This document shows, in pieces, positions 1-11,155 of a stretch of DNA of 64,000 bases. Source of the stretch: Closterium sp. NIES-65 (taxonomy: Eukaryota; Streptophyta; Zygnematophyceae; Desmidiales; Closteriaceae). A program made the translations under genes and the position numbers. The first letter of the stretch is position 1, and each line of letters opens with the position of its first letter. Location of the stretch: contig CANXME010002057.1 of NCBI GenBank assembly GCA_948144175.1, forward strand, positions 2,714,001 through 2,778,000. The letters are read 5' to 3'. Below the pieces are notes generated by a model. That model was not told the origin of the DNA. It did not search any database and worked only from the letters and a program-made list of their open reading frames with translations.

Positions 1-518
1 TACTGCTTGGATTTGGGCAGTGGGGCGGGTCTGTGCGTCGACGATGTTCGATGCTCCTTTTTTGTAGGTGACCGTGTATTGAAAATTCGACTCGAGGAAA
101 TCGAGCCACCGGACCTGTTGTGGGTTGAGGTGGGGCTGTGCGTAGAGGTACTGTAGAGATTTATGGTCTGTCCGTACTGTCACGTCTGCACCTGTCAAAT
201 AACAGCGCCAGACTCTCAGTGCGTGCATGATCGCGAGAATTTTGCAATCGTGTATCGGTATTTCTTCTCGGGCGGATGCAGTTTTCGTGATTCGTATGCG
301 ATGGGTTGTAGGCCTTCCCCGAAGTCCTGTAACAGTACGGCTCCGATGGCGATGTCGCTTGCTTCCGTAACGACTTTGAAAGGGTAGTGGGGGTCAGCAA
401 CGTGTAGTACGGGCGGTGTACAGAGGAAATTTTTCAGGGAAGAGAAGGCGGCATGCTCTTTCTCCCACCACGTACCCTTTTTCGTAGTAGGTCGGTGAGC
501 AGGGCACCTACCGCTGCG
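1..518 (-). pseudogene. Ty3/gypsy pol fragment A, C-terminal part (RT end and RNase H)
   Basis: Read on the minus strand, this encodes the end of a gypsy reverse transcriptase (TDLL, then the TWWEKEHAAFSSLK type block) followed by an RNase H-like domain. The latter has the VVTEASDIAIGAVLLQ segment, a TDHKSLQYL block and the LNPQQVRWLDFL block typical of Ty3/gypsy. There are at least two frameshifts (near 470-490 and near 240-250), so it is a relic. It runs off the left window edge. Its upstream half lies at 5861-7047; copia B sits between the two halves. The family assignment is firm; the exact ends of the domains are approximate. Confidence 0.85.
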
Positions 519-660
519 GTTACCGTGCTACCCCACGTGTTGTCCTGAGCTAGCCTTTGCCTGCCTTGCCTTGTGACGTGCTGCGCTTTGCGCGCCGTCC
601 TGCAGCCCTCGTGCTGTCTCCTGTTGCCCTAGCTACGCGCGCACTGCCCTACAGACCTGT

Positions 661-900
661 AAAGCCACCGAGCCGCCCCTGCAGGCCCGTAAGGCCCGAG
701 AGCCACCCCTGCAGGCCCGTAAGGCCCGCGAGCCGCCCCAGCAGGTTCGTCAGACCCGCGAGCCGCCCCTGCAGGCCCGTTAGGCCGGCGCCCCGCCCCT
801 GCAGACCCGTCAGGCCCGCGAGCCTCCCTTGCAGGTCCGTCAGACCCACGAGCCGCCCCTGCACGCCCGTCAGGCTAGAGCGCGGCCCCGCCCTGCAGCC
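661..900 (+). repeat. 30-bp tandem repeat in element B leader
   Basis: About eight imperfect copies of a 30-bp GC-rich unit with the core GCCGCCCCTGCAGGCCCGT, differing by a few substitutions each. It sits in the region that corresponds to the leader between PBS and gag in sister elements. The frame happens to stay open (a Pro/Arg/Cys repeat), but I treat that as a by-product of the repeat, not a gene. Confidence 0.85.
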
Positions 901-924
901 GATGTGGCCCCGCCGGGCCGCTGT

Positions 925-1450
925 CACGGCCCCGCCCTGACGTCGACGTGGCCCCGCTCTCCCGTCGACGCGGCCCCGCCCTGACGTCGACGCGGCCCCG
1001 CCCTGACGCCGACGCGGCCCTACCAGGTCACGGCCCCGCCGACGCGGCCCCGCCCTACCGCCGTGTCGCGGACCGCCCTGCCGATGACGCGGCCCCGCCC
1101 TGCCGCCGACGCGGCCCCTCCCTGCCACCGACGCAGCCCCGCCCTGCCACCGGCGCGGCCTCGCCTAGCCTCGCCCTGCCGCTGACGCGGCCCCGCCTGG
1201 ACCCACCCTGCTGCCGATACGGCCTCGCCCTGCCGCCTACGCGGCACCGCCCCGCCGTTGACGCGGCCCCGCCTGACCCCGCCCTGCCGCCAACACGGCC
1301 CCGCACTGCCGCAGACACGGCCCCGCCCTGCAGCAGCTGCAGCGGCCCTACCCTACCGGTGTCGTGGCCCCAACTCTGCAGCTGTCGCGGCCCTACTCTG
1401 CCGCCGCTGATGCGGCCCCGCCGTTGCCGCAGTCGTGCGCCTGCCCTTCC
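925..1450 (+). repeat. About 21-bp GC-rich tandem repeat, element B leader
   Basis: Many degenerate copies of a unit close to CCGACGCGGCCCCGCCCTGC, some with 1-3 base length changes. It directly follows the 30-bp array. Open frames on both strands across it are low-complexity shadows of the repeat. The stretch 1450-1617 has short CTGCTG-type runs and no recognisable domain. Confidence 0.8.
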
Positions 1451-1617
1451 CGCCACTGGTGAGCACCTGCCCTACCCGCGCTTCCCGCGTGTCTGCCTTG
1501 TTAGCGCGCTGCAGCGCCATCTGCCTGCCTCGCCTGCCCTGCCCACGCTGCTACTGCTGCTACTTCTGTTACTGCTGCTAGGCTCCTGCTGCTACTGCTG
1601 CTACTGGCGGTGGCCAG

Positions 1618-2226
1618 ATGAAGCTCCAGCAACGTCCTTGCGAGTCTCTCACGCCCAAGCACCTTTGTGAGTGGTACGCTAGTTGGGTTTGTGGCGGCAG
1701 AATTCGTAGCTGTCGCCGTGGAGCTGGTCAGCTGGGAGCGTCTGGCAGTGGCCAGCTGCAGCTGCAGCGGCGCCCGCGCGAGACACTTACGCCCCAGCAG
1801 CTTCACGAGTGGTACGCTCAGAGTAGAGGGTCTCAGAGTACCGTTCGCTGCCCGTACGTCATCCGCACAGGTGATCGGGCTGGTCAGACTTGCGGGACGT
1901 TTGGTCACGCAGAGTCCCGCTGCTTCGCCCGTCTGAGCGACGCCTGGCGTACCGAGTTTGGAGACGAGGCTGAGCTCCCCAACTGGCTGGAGCTGCTTAG
2001 GCAGAGGGTAGATATCTTTGCTCTTGACTATGATGCTATTCTCACTGCCATGTATGCATTGCCTAGTAGTGCTGACGGTGCCTGTTACCTGTGCATACCG
2101 CGTGACCCAGGTATAGAGTCCGCTGCTCTAGGTGCTGGTGAGGCTGCTGCTCTGGGTGCTCATGCGTCTCCTGCTCTAGGTGCTGGTGCGGCTGCTGCTC
2201 TTGTGCTAGTGCGTCTCCTGCTCTAG
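1618..2226 (+). pseudogene. copia B gag, C-terminal part only
   Basis: 202 codons covering the end of the gag polyprotein. Two copies of a T-P-x-x-L-x-E-W-Y module are present (LTPKHLCEWY near residue 11 and LTPQQLHEWY near residue 58). They are followed by the unusual Cys/His motif CPYVIRTGDRAGQTC then GTFGHAESRC, an AWRTEF block, and ALGAG-type repeats. The N-terminal capsid-like part found in C, D, G and H is missing. The frame is lost near 2190-2230 before the protease. The ATG used is only the first in frame, not a demonstrated start. Confidence 0.75.
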
Positions 2227-2294
2227 GTGCAGGTGAGGCTGCTGCTCTGGGTGCTGGTGCGTCTGCTCTCTCGAGTACTGCGCCTGGTGAGTCC

Positions 2295-2531
2295 GTGTAC
2301 ACCTTCACGCTTGACTCAGGTGCTTCCCGCTCCTTCTTTCGCGACAGCACCACCCTCACGCTGCTCAGTCGGCCGGTTCCAATCTCCCCAGCAGACCCCT
2401 CTGGGGGTCTAGTCCTTGCGCACTCCTCCACGGTCCTACCATGTCCGACGGTCCCGTCTGGCTCCCTGTCAAGTCTTCACCTCCCATCGTTCTCTACGAA
2501 CATGATGAGTGGTGCTGACCTCCAGGATTAG
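2295..2531 (+). pseudogene. copia B aspartic protease
   Basis: Contains FTLDSGASRSFF, the D-S-G-A active-site loop of retropepsin-like proteases, followed by the TLLSRPVPISPADPSGG block shared with all sister copies. It ends at a TAG at 2529-2531 in the segment that reads SGADLQDAGVHQF in relatives. In a live element it would cut the gag-pol polyprotein in the particle. Here it is separated from gag and integrase by frame breaks. Confidence 0.8.
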
Positions 2532-2564
2532 TGGGTTGACCAGTTCACTCCTGGAGGTCAGCGC

Positions 2565-3308
2565 GTGACCCACTGTACGTGCGGGCACGTGGCCACGTTT
2601 ACCCGTGCGCCTGGCTCGAGTCTGTACACTCTGACTACCGTGTCCCCCCAGGTCGCTGCGTCTGCGTCAGGTCAGCTAGCAGCCCCCTGCTCATGTCGCG
2701 CTTTGTCGCACCAGACCCTCCTTTGGCACCACCGTCTTGGTCACCCCTCGGTGCAGCGCCTTCATAGCATGCACCGCCATGTCCTTGTCTCTGGTCTTCC
2801 CAGGGTTCTCCCTCCCCTCCCAACCTCGCCTGCTCCTCCTTGTCTTCTCTATGTCGAGGGGTGGCAGCGCGCCGCTCCTCACTCCTCCTCGTTTCCCCCG
2901 ACGACTGCTCCCCTACAGACCCTGCACATGGACGTGTGGGGCCCAGCCCGCGTCAATGGGCAGGACCGCAAGTGGTACTTCCTGCTGGTTGTTGACGACT
3001 ACTCGCGTTATACCACAGTCTTCCCCTGGCGCACCAAGGGTGAGGTCCCTCATGTTTTGATCCCTTGGATCCGCGCTGCCCGTCTCCAGCTCCGCGAGCG
3101 GTTCGAGACGGAGTTTCCCGTCCTGCATCTGCACTCTGACAGAGGTGGGGAGTTTTCCTCCAACCTTCTGCAGAGCTTTTATCGTGGGAAGGGCATTCTC
3201 CAGACTTTCACCGTCTCCGTCGTCTCAGCCAGCGCCTGCCTCTCTGCTTTGCTCCACCGTCTCCGTCGTCTCAGCCAGCGCCTGCCTCTCTGCTTCACCA
3301 GGTTCTGA
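2565..3308 (+). pseudogene. copia B gag-pre-integrase and truncated integrase
   Basis: Starts within the gag-pre-integrase region (RVTHCTCGH). The zinc-binding HHRLGHPS and CLLCVEG elements follow near residues 55-60 and 95, then the integrase core with HMDVWGPARV (first catalytic Asp) and LHSDRGGEFSS (second). The sequence then jumps at about 3208 into a 46-bp direct duplication (3210-3255 and 3256-3296) and the downstream linker. The catalytic Glu block (SPQQNG-ER) and the C-terminal domain are therefore deleted, and it cannot integrate DNA. Confidence 0.85.
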
Positions 3309-3352
3309 GTCTCCCTGCGTCTATTGGTCTTCCTTTACAGCCTGGCTCCCCG

Positions 3353-4684
3353 TTGCCTGCTCCTTCTCCTTACACTGAGCAAACAGGGGTTATTACTAAG
3401 CGTCGTGAGCCTGCGTCGCGTCCTGTCTTGCCTGTCCGTTCTAGTAGTTCTGGTCGTCGTGTTCCTCGTCCGCGTCAGCCGGCTGTCCCCGGCACCCACC
3501 TCGTAGTCCGTCGTCCGTCCTCTCCTCCACAGCGTGTTCCTCTGCCGTCTCCTACTGCGTCTTCTCTGCCTGACGTTCCAGAGCGCGAGTCTGACCGGGC
3601 TCGTGCTTCTCACCCTACTCTCACGCGTCTGCTCGCCACAGTTGTCACTGACCTGTCGTTTGAGTCTGCTGCTGCGTTTGCCTTAGTCGCTGAGCTTGTT
3701 GACTTTGCTGCTACCTGTCTTCTGGACTACGCCGCTAGTCTTGTTGCTGAGTCTGCGTCTGTCTGTCCTCCGTCCGTCGGGGGTGAGTGTGCTCTTGGTA
3801 CGAACGTTCTTGATGACAGGCAGGAGGACCTTGAGTGTCTTGCAGCCACTGCGCCTCATCTCGTGTCCATGCTGCTTGCCCCTGAGGGAGACCCGGATGC
3901 ACCAGAGATCCCGACTCCGCGTTCTTACGCTGAGGTGATCGCGGGTCCCTACTCCTCTCAGTGGCGGACAGCCATGGACGCAGAGATGGCATCCTGGAAA
4001 TCCACAGGCACTTACGTCGACGAAGTTCCCCCTCCTGGGGCGAACATCGTCGATGGCATGTGGATTTTCAGGGTGAAGCGGCCGCCAGGTTCTCCACCTG
4101 TCTTCAAGGCTCGTTACGTTGCTCGAGGCTTCAGTCAGCAGGAGGGAGTCGCCTTCTTCCAAACCTTCTCCCCCACCCCAAAGATGACCACACTTTGGGT
4201 GCTGCTGCACGTTGCCGCTCAGCGTGACTATGAGCTTCACTCTCTTGACTTCAGCACAGCCTTCTCACAGGGCAGCCTGCACGAGGAGATCTGGCTGCGC
4301 CGCCCACCTGGCTTCACTGGGTCGTTCCCTCCTGGTACCCAGTGGAGCCTTCGGCGGCCAGTCTACGGTCTTCGCCAGGCGCTACGTGAGTGGCACGACA
4401 CGCTGAGGACTACATTTGCGGCTCTTGGGTTTGCTCCGTCGACTGCTGACCCGTCACTGTTTCTGCGCACCGACACTTTGCTGCCGCCGTTCTACATCCT
4501 CGTGTACGTCGACGACTTGGTCTTTGCCACTGCAGACACTGAGGCTCTCGCCCTGTTGAATTCGGAGCTGCGGAAGAGACACACGTGCACAGACCTGGGT
4601 GAGCTGCGCAGCTACCTTGGCTTGCAGATCACCCGGGAAAGAGCACGCCACACCATCACACTGACTCAGTCACACATGGTGTAG
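3353..4684 (+). pseudogene. copia B linker and reverse transcriptase
   Basis: 443 codons: a Pro/Ser-rich integrase-RT linker (residues 1 to about 180), then a copia RT (RVT_2) from about residue 195. RT shows the WIFRVKR, ARGFSQQEG, SLDFSTAF and VYGLRQA blocks and the catalytic YVDDLVFAT motif near residue 385. The frame ends at TAG 4682-4684, where sisters C and F have CAG (Gln) in HMVQQVLQRFG. The polymerase fold looks complete otherwise. Confidence 0.85.
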
Positions 4685-4810
4685 CAGGTCCTTCAGCGCT
4701 TCGGCTTCACTTGGTGCTGCAGACAGGGCACTCCTCTGGCTACAGGTCCTTCGCTCTCAGCTCCACCTTCGGACGAGTCCGTAGAGCCGAGTGGTCCTTA
4801 CCCAGAGCTA

Positions 4811-5482
4811 GTGGGCTGCCTCATGTACCTGATGACCTGCACTCTTCATGACCTTGTGTACCCTCTTGGCCTTCTTGCTCGCTACGTGGCTCCTGGTCGG
4901 CACCGAAAGGTGCACATGGATGCTGCTAAGAGGGTACTATGCTACTTGTGCAGTACATCGGGCATGGGGCTCGTGCTTGGAGGACGGAGCGACGTTGTCC
5001 TCACTGGGCACTCAGACGCTTCTTGGGTTGACGACCAGGCTACGCAGCGGTCGTCACAGGGTTACACCTTCAGTCTTGGCTCTGGCTCTGTTTCTTGGCG
5101 GTCTACACGCTCGTCTTCTATTCTCAGCTCCAGTTGTGAGGCTGAGATCTACGCCACAGCCACGGCTGCACAGGAGTTACGCTGGCTTACCTACCTGCTG
5201 ACCAACTTGGGAGAGCGGCCTCGTTCTCCTCCAGTGTTGTACGTAGACAACAAGGCTGCCATTGCCTTGTGTCAGGAGCACAGACTGGAGCACAGAACGA
5301 AGCACATCGCTGTGCGTTACTTCCTTGCTCGAGAGTTGCAGCAGCGTGGTCAGCTTCGTCCTGCTCACCTGGCCACTCAGGCCAACACTGCTGATATATT
5401 CACCAAGGCACTTCCGCCTGGTGATCATTAGCGCTTTTGTACGTTGCTGGGCCTTGTGCCTACGTTTCCTCACTTGCTATAG
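4811..5482 (+). pseudogene. copia B RNase H
   Basis: Copia-type RNase H with a GHSDASWVDD block, the CEAEIYA block (catalytic Glu), YVDNKAAIALC and RTKHIAVRYF. The first continuous frame stops at TAG 5429-5431, again a Gln codon (CAG) in the sister copies. If that is read through, coding ends at the natural position, TAG 5480-5482. A frame break lies between RT and this part (4685-4810). The domain removes RNA from the RNA:DNA hybrid during reverse transcription. Confidence 0.85.
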
Positions 5483-5728
5483 CCTATGTCTGTACTGTGA
5501 TATATGTATATATATCTCTATATATATATTACCTTCAAGCTAACTCTTGGTAGGTAGAGATCACTGTGCTGTTGTTGTTGCATATATACCTCGACATGTG
5601 AACTGGCCTTGTGGCTCTTTGCTTGTGCTCAGTGTGTGTGGTGACGTTGTGATCCACCTTGAGCTTGCTTTGCTTCTCTTGACTGGTCTGGTGACCCCTT
5701 GCTCTCCCCAATTTCGCCTATTGGGGTG

Positions 5729-5860
5729 TGTCAAATCATATGTATGTCATATATGTGTAGAGTGTAGTGGGGTAGCCAATACGGGGTACAACCCATTAGG
5801 GTTTCACGTTTTTACCCAACTCTTTCATAGTTCATTCATTCCTGCTACTACATTTTAACA
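5729..5860 (+). repeat. 3' LTR of element B (132 bp)
   Basis: Starts TGTCAAATCATATG and ends ATTTTAACA, the TG...CA ends of LTRs. It is preceded by the CCTATTGGGGTG polypurine-like tract found before every 3' LTR of this superlineage, and has the shared core around GTAGTGGGGTAGCC. It is followed by GTTAA, the candidate target duplication. No partner LTR remains on the left. Confidence 0.85.
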
Positions 5861-7047
5861 GTTAAGCGCGCCATGTTGTTCGTGTGGGGGACAAAGCGAT
5901 TAACGTAATCAACAAAACCTAAAAAACCTTGCAGTTTCGTGAGATTCGTCGGGAGTCACTATGCTTTTACCGTCTCCAGCTTCTCCGGGTCAATTTCGAC
6001 GTCAGCCTCCGAAATGACGTGCCCTAAAAACTCTAGACTGTCCTGAAAAAGCTCACACTTTGAACCCTTGGTCAGTAGACGGTTTTCGTCTTACTGCTTC
6101 TAAGTCCGTTGAATGCTGCCGCTTGTCGCGACTGTAGACGAGGATGTCGTCGAGGTAAACTATGACGCATTTATCTAAAAGTGGTCTAAAAGCCTCGTTC
6201 ATGGTCATCTGAAAACTGGCGGGGGCGTTGGTCAGTTCGAAGGGCATGACGGTGTACTCGAAGGATCCGTATCTAGTTCTAAATGTTGTCTTGGCGCAGT
6301 CTGACGGTTCGACTCTAATATGGTGGCAACCACCTTGTAGGTCAATCTTCCAAAATACTCGAGCTGTTCGCATTTGATCTATCAAATTTGTAAGTGCCGG
6401 GAATCGGGTATCGTGATTTGATGGTTACTCGGTACAGTGCTCGGTAGTCAATACACATGCAAAAACCTCTATCTTTTTTTCGGTGTGAACAGTATGGGTG
6501 TGGCGAACGATGACGAGCTCGGTCGGATGAACTGCTTCTCTAGCAGGTAATCTTACTGCTTCCTTAATTCGTCGAGTCTGGGCTGTGTCAGTCTGAACTG
6601 CCGCTGTACAGTCGGCTGTGCACCCGATTCTAACTCTATTATGTGGTCGTGTGCGCGCAGAGGTGGCAGTCCCTCGGGTAAGTCGTCCGGGAAAATCTCT
6701 GGGTACCGTTTCAACAGTTCCTGTAGTTCGGGCAGTACAGCTTGGAGTAGTTTCTGAAAATCACTCGGCGCCTCTACTGCTTCCACTACTGCAATGTCTA
6801 CTGCGTACACGTCAGCTCCAGCAGCGACAACCCGTTTTATTGCGATGGCATTGAGGTGGACTGTCAAAGACACGGGCGAGTGCCAGCGAGGTAGTTCGAC
6901 CTTGCTACCGCTGCTTTGCACAGTGCAGCTGCCTATCGTCCAGTCAATTCACGGATTGTAGTGTCGCAACCAATCACGTCCTGGTAAAATGTCGTGCCCA
7001 TCTTGTGTCATCGCGAGAATATCCTGTGTAAACCCGTAGTTTCCCCC
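5861..7047 (-). pseudogene. Ty3/gypsy pol fragment A, N-terminal part (protease end and RT)
   Basis: On the minus strand, from right to left: the end of a gypsy protease-like domain (GHDILPGRDWLRHYNP), a spacer (YPEIFPDDLPEGLPP), then RT with KIDLQGGCHHIRVEPSDCAKTTF, the FGSFEYTVMPFELTNAPASFQ-like block and YLDDILVYS catalytic motif near 6140-6170. It ends in a GFLGFVDYVNRFVPH block that abuts element B. Stops and frameshifts near 6550-6400 show it is a relic. It joins in sense with 1-518 once B is removed. The right border cuts into the R1 RNase H. Confidence 0.85.
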
Positions 7048-7405
7048 AAGTGATGGCTGACTTGTTGTCCACCAGGAGGACCGTCGGTTTCCCGGCATCC
7101 AGCTGCCGAAACTCTGCAAGAAGGAAGCGAAGGCGGCGTCCCTCCTTGCCGGCTTCGGTGGCCACCACGTACTCCGACTCGGCCGACAATAGCGTCGCGC
7201 ACTTGATGCGCTGGCTTGACCAGGAGACGAACACGTAGCCGCCCGTGCTCTTCCTCTTCTGCTTGTTGCTGGCGTCGTCGGCGTCCATGTAGCCGACAAG
7301 TTCCAGCGACTCTGGTCCACCGCTGAACTCCAGGGCAGTGTCGCGGATATTGGCGAGGTAGACGAGGCAGCAGTCGACCTCGCCCCATTGCTGGTCACTC
7401 CTCAC
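7048..7405 (-). pseudogene. R1 RNase H, C-terminally truncated
   Basis: Copia RNase H on the minus strand: the GYMDADDASNKQKRKSTGGYVF block with the first catalytic Asp, ESEYVVATEAGKEGRRLRFLL with the catalytic Glu region, and VDNKSAIT with another Asp. The protein then runs into gypsy A sequence, so its C-terminal RTKH-type part is gone. Confidence 0.85.
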
Positions 7406-7559
7406 TGTGAGGCTGCTCCCTACCTTGCTGCAGGCGAAGGCGATGTCCGGCCTTATCGTCGTTGCCGCGAACTGCAGCGAGCTGACTTTCTGCCGGTACT
7501 CCTCCTCCTATCGCTCCTATGCCTCGTCGTCGTCGAAGGTAAGCTCGGTGTAGGCGTCG

Positions 7560-8485
7560 ACTGAGACGGGCGTCTTCGGAGTGTGCTCGGTCTGCTCCTC
7601 GTCGATGAAGCGCCTACTTAGCTTGTCGGCCTAGCCTTGCGGGTGCAGCAACGGCTTCCCCACCAACCTGCCGCGGACGATCTCCAGCCCGAGGTACTTC
7701 TGCACCGGCAAGATCTCGTGCAGCTCGAAGGCAGCCTCCAGGAGTTCCTTTAGCTCTTCCAGCATCTCGGGGCTGCTGGTGGCGGCGAGCAGGTCGTAGA
7801 TGTGGACCAGCACTCAGCAGGCCACACCGTTGTCGCCGACTTTGAAATACAGAGCCTCGTCGACCCGGCTCTTCTTCCACTCGGCGCCAACCAGCACGCC
7901 GTTGAGCGCCAAGTACCACAGCAGCGGTGATTGCTTCAGCCCGTACAGGCTCTTCGGTAGCTTGCACACGCCGCCGGTCCCGTCGTTGAAGTATTCCGGC
8001 TGGTACATATACATCACCCGGTCGAGCTTGCTCTTAAGGAAGGCGTTCTTCATGTCGAGCTGCATCAGGTTGACGGCGAAGATGCTCAGGAAGATCCTTA
8101 GTGTGACGTAGGTGCTCACCGGCGCGTACGTCTTGTCATAGTTGGTACCGTACACCTGCGTGAAGCCCTTCACGACCAGCCTTGCCTTCTCACACTCGTT
8201 GATGTCGTCGATGTGGTACTTCATTGTCAACACCCACTGGTTCTTCATGATGTTCACCTCCGGCGAGCGTTTGACCAGCTCCCACGTCCCCATGCCAATG
8301 AGGCTGCGGATCTCCTCCTCCATGGCGGCCTTCACCGCCGCGCCCTTCCAGCTTGCTAGCGCCTCCTTCACCGTCATCGTCGAGATGTCCCAACGATGCT
8401 CGGGGTCGGCATGCATGTCGGGGTCGAGCTCCGGAAACTCCTCATCATCCTCGGCGTCGTCATACAGCAGGCCATCGTTGTCCAC
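7560..8485 (-). pseudogene. R1 reverse transcriptase
   Basis: Copia RT read on the minus strand in two frames (8485 to 7814, then 7813 to about 7620). Visible blocks are NQWVLTMKYHIDDI, ARLVVKGFTQVYGTNYDKTYAPV, QLDMKNAFL and KSLYGLKQSPLLWY. The catalytic YVDD is degraded to a HIYDLLAA string near 7790-7810, with a stop just upstream of it. The segment 7406-7560 holds a spacer with no strong motif. This copy cannot polymerise. Confidence 0.85.
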
Positions 8486-9360
8486 ATTTTACAACGTGGT
8501 AAAGGTAGCGGGGACGAAGATGTCGGGTGGCCTCCGAATTCGGCCTGACTTCCGAGGTCCAGGCTGAACCACCACCACGTCGCTATTGGTGGATACCTCG
8601 GAGTCCCCTCCGTCGTCACCGGCTTTGCTGCCCTCAGCGTCCTGCTACACCACAGTCCGCGTCCCAGCCGACTTCTCCCCTGTGGTCGGCTCCTCTGCCG
8701 ACTACCTGGTTGTCGACTGCTTCGTAGTCGGCTTCACCGCTGCATGCTCCCTTGTTGGGAGCTGCCCTGCTGGTGCCTTCTTCTCCGGCTTCACCCAAGT
8801 CGGCTGCATCTCCTCGACCTGCTCCTCACCACGTCAACCATCGGTGATGTTCTTGGCTGGCGCCTAAGGCGACGTCCCACTTCTCCCCTCATCGCCGGAG
8901 GCCGACACCGGAGTCAGCCCGCGCAGGACAGCCATGAGGGGAGGGGTAGGGGGGAAGGAGGACGGACGACCTCGGCGTCCTCATCAGCAAGCTCACCGAC
9001 CTCGGCGAGCAGAGGCAGCGTCGCCGTCGAGGTGTCCGTCGGCGGTGGGACCGGTGCCCGCCCCGACGCCGGCCCGTGCTCCGCCTTCCACACCTCCAGC
9101 GACATGCTCTCGCAAAACACCACGTACGACGTGGTGACCACCCGGTTGTCGGCAATGTTGAGGAGTTCCCAGCCCTTGCTCTCCTCCGACATGCCGAGGT
9201 GAAGGCCCCACATGCCCTTCGGCTTCAGGTTCCCATCACGCTGCTGCTCGTAGACCAAGAACTGGGCCATGCAGCCCCACACCGGCGCCAGTGACAAGTC
9301 GGGCTTCTTCCCAGTGAGCAGCTGGTACGGCGTCGTCCTCTCAAGGTAGTTGCGGATCCA
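8486..9360 (-). pseudogene. R1 integrase C-terminal part and acidic linker
   Basis: Minus-strand reading gives RNYLERTTPYQLLTGKKPDL and VWGCMAQFLVYEQQR, typical of the copia integrase C-terminal region. A Ser/Pro/Glu-rich linker leads toward RT. Continuity with the catalytic core at 10224-10544 is broken only by the solo LTR at 9366-10218. Confidence 0.8.
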
Positions 9361-9365
9361 GACGG

Positions 9366-10218
9366 TGTAAGAGGACAAAGTCTATGAAGATTATGGACCT
9401 AAATTTCTCAAAATCGTTGGTCTCAATTTCAGGACAGAAACGTCGAGTTCACAAGAAACGCCGTCGACGAAACGTTCACATTCAAACCTTCACCAAATTC
9501 AGATATGCTTTAGTCCTAGTCCATGGCTACAATTCTCAATTTGAATCGTACAATAAGGTGAAGTAATTCTTGACTTATCAATTTCAGCACACAGGGGGGT
9601 AAGCTGCCATGAGAACTTAACTCAATGATTAGAGTCTCACAATTACTACACAAAGAAGTTAGAGTAACAATTAACCAGGTGGGAGGGAAGAGGAGGACGA
9701 GAGGGAAGGTCCCCAAGGAGTCCCCAACCAAGGAAACCCCATAAGCACACCAAATCCCTTCCCTATAAGAACCCCACTTTTACTTTTGTCACTTTCCAAC
9801 CCATGCCATCCACCTTGCCCAACTTGGCCACACTTGCCAACCTCGTTTGGCACCTCCCAACTACTTGGCGGCATCTACAGTGATGTTGACGAATTTCCGA
9901 ACCCCCAAAATTCTATACCCCTTATGGAGTCAACCCCACAACTTCCCATAGTCACCAAAACCAAATATCAAAAGCATACAAACTTCCAACGTTCGTAACT
10001 TTCTTGTTCGTGCTCCGATTGAAGCGATACTTGGTTCGTCGGCAAGCTCTTGAGCAGAGGATTCACTTCAGATATCTGCTCAAGCCAAATAACATTCACA
10101 CACACTCAGAAAAACCAAACCACATAAAAAACAAGCACATGCTCACACCACGCATGCAACGCACGCAGATGTGATGGGAGGTAGACACACATGAATGCAA
10201 GTGATAGCATCACATAAC
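9366..10218 (+). repeat. Solo LTR X1 (853 bp)
   Basis: A non-coding 853-bp unit with TG...CA ends (TGTAAGAG to ATAACA), flanked by exact 5-bp duplications GACGG at 9361-9365 and 10219-10223. It resembles the 896-bp unit at 42449-43344 over its length. A CTATAAGAA string near 9763 could be a TATA box, suggesting plus orientation. There is no internal region, so I read it as the product of LTR-LTR recombination of a separate retrotransposon family. Orientation is a guess. Confidence 0.85.
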
Positions 10219-10223
10219 AGACG

Positions 10224-11155
10224 GCTTGCCGCAAAGCGAGGTGCCATTAGTGGTGCTGAACGCCCATGTGCAGCAGCATCGTCCGCACCGACTCCACCAC
10301 CGTCCTCATCTCCCGCTCAGCCATGCCGTTCTGCTGCGGGGTGTTTGGGCAAGTCAGGTCGTGGACGATCCCCTTGCTGTCCACAAAGTCGGTGAATTGC
10401 TTCCCGAGCAACTCCCCTCCCCAGTCAGAGCGCAGCATCAACATCGACTTCTTCGTCTGTCGCTCAGCCACCACCAGCCACTACACGAACTCCTGCAACG
10501 CATCCGACTTCTTGGCGACCGGCCTCACCCACACGTAGTGGGTCTAACAGTACTTCAGCAACAAGAAATACAAGATGCCATCCTTGGCAGCCACCCGGAA
10601 AGGCCCGCACAGGTCAATGTGCACGATGGCCAACACATCGTCGGCGCCAGAGCCCTGGTTGGGGAAGGTGCGCCGCGCCAGCTTCCCGCCGACGCACGAG
10701 ACACACGGCGAGCTGGCGCCCGATGCCAGCTTGAGGTCTAGCCTAGTGGTGACCTTGTGCTTTACCGAGCTCCGTATGGTATCCATGCCGACATACAGCC
10801 TGTCCGGGGTCGACTTCGTCGCTGAGACGATTGCCCGCAAGGCCACGACCTCCATCGGGGGCGTTGTCGACCTCGTCGAGCAGGGACGCAGGTCGGTGCA
10901 GAGGACTCGCTCGGTGTAGGACGCACAACTGATGACGTCTCCCGCCGCCGAGACAAGTAACATCCCATCACCGTCCTCCTGCAGCTTCACGCCGTTCTCC
11001 TTCAGCTGCTCGGCCGAAAGTAGATTTGCGCGAACGCCCGGAACGTAGAGCACATCGGGGATGAGCACCTGCTTCCCAGCCTCCCCTTGCAAAGCGACAT
11101 TGCTGCCGCCCTGTACGTCTTGTAGCGCCCCATTGAAGCCGCGCACGTGCTTCAA
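10224..11155 (-). pseudogene. R1 gag-pre-integrase and integrase core
   Basis: Minus strand. 11155-10544 carries the protease tail and gag-pre-integrase region (PDVLYVPGVRANLLSAEQL, CVSCVGGKL zinc half) and the start of the catalytic core (IVHIDLCGPF, first Asp). After a stop near 10544, 10474-10247 has MLRSDWGGELLGKQF (second Asp) and NTPQQNGMAEREMR (Glu). The core triad residues are visible, but the frame is broken at least twice. Confidence 0.85.

Larger units (their letters stand above)
519..5860 (+). mobile_element. Ty1/copia element B, inserted in gypsy A, 5' LTR lost
   Basis: A plus-strand copia element in the order leader, gag fragment, protease, truncated integrase, RT, RNase H, 3' LTR. 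It sits inside gypsy A: the minus-strand gypsy frame reads from 5861 upward straight into 518 downward, meeting at a Met-Ala-Arg-Leu-Thr-Ala stretch. GTTAA follows the 3' LTR (5861-5865) and GTTA precedes the left edge, consistent with a 5-bp target duplication whose last base was lost together with the 5' LTR. Integrase is deleted after its second catalytic Asp. Stops at 4682-4684 and 5429-5431 are CAG to TAG compared with sister copies. The copy is dead. Confidence 0.9.

Noticed and set aside
557-1670. Long Pro/Arg/Ala frames in the B leader on both strands
   Set aside because: They are produced by tandem repeats with unit lengths that are multiples of three. The same happens at 13517-14026, 45498-46324 and 36869-37327.
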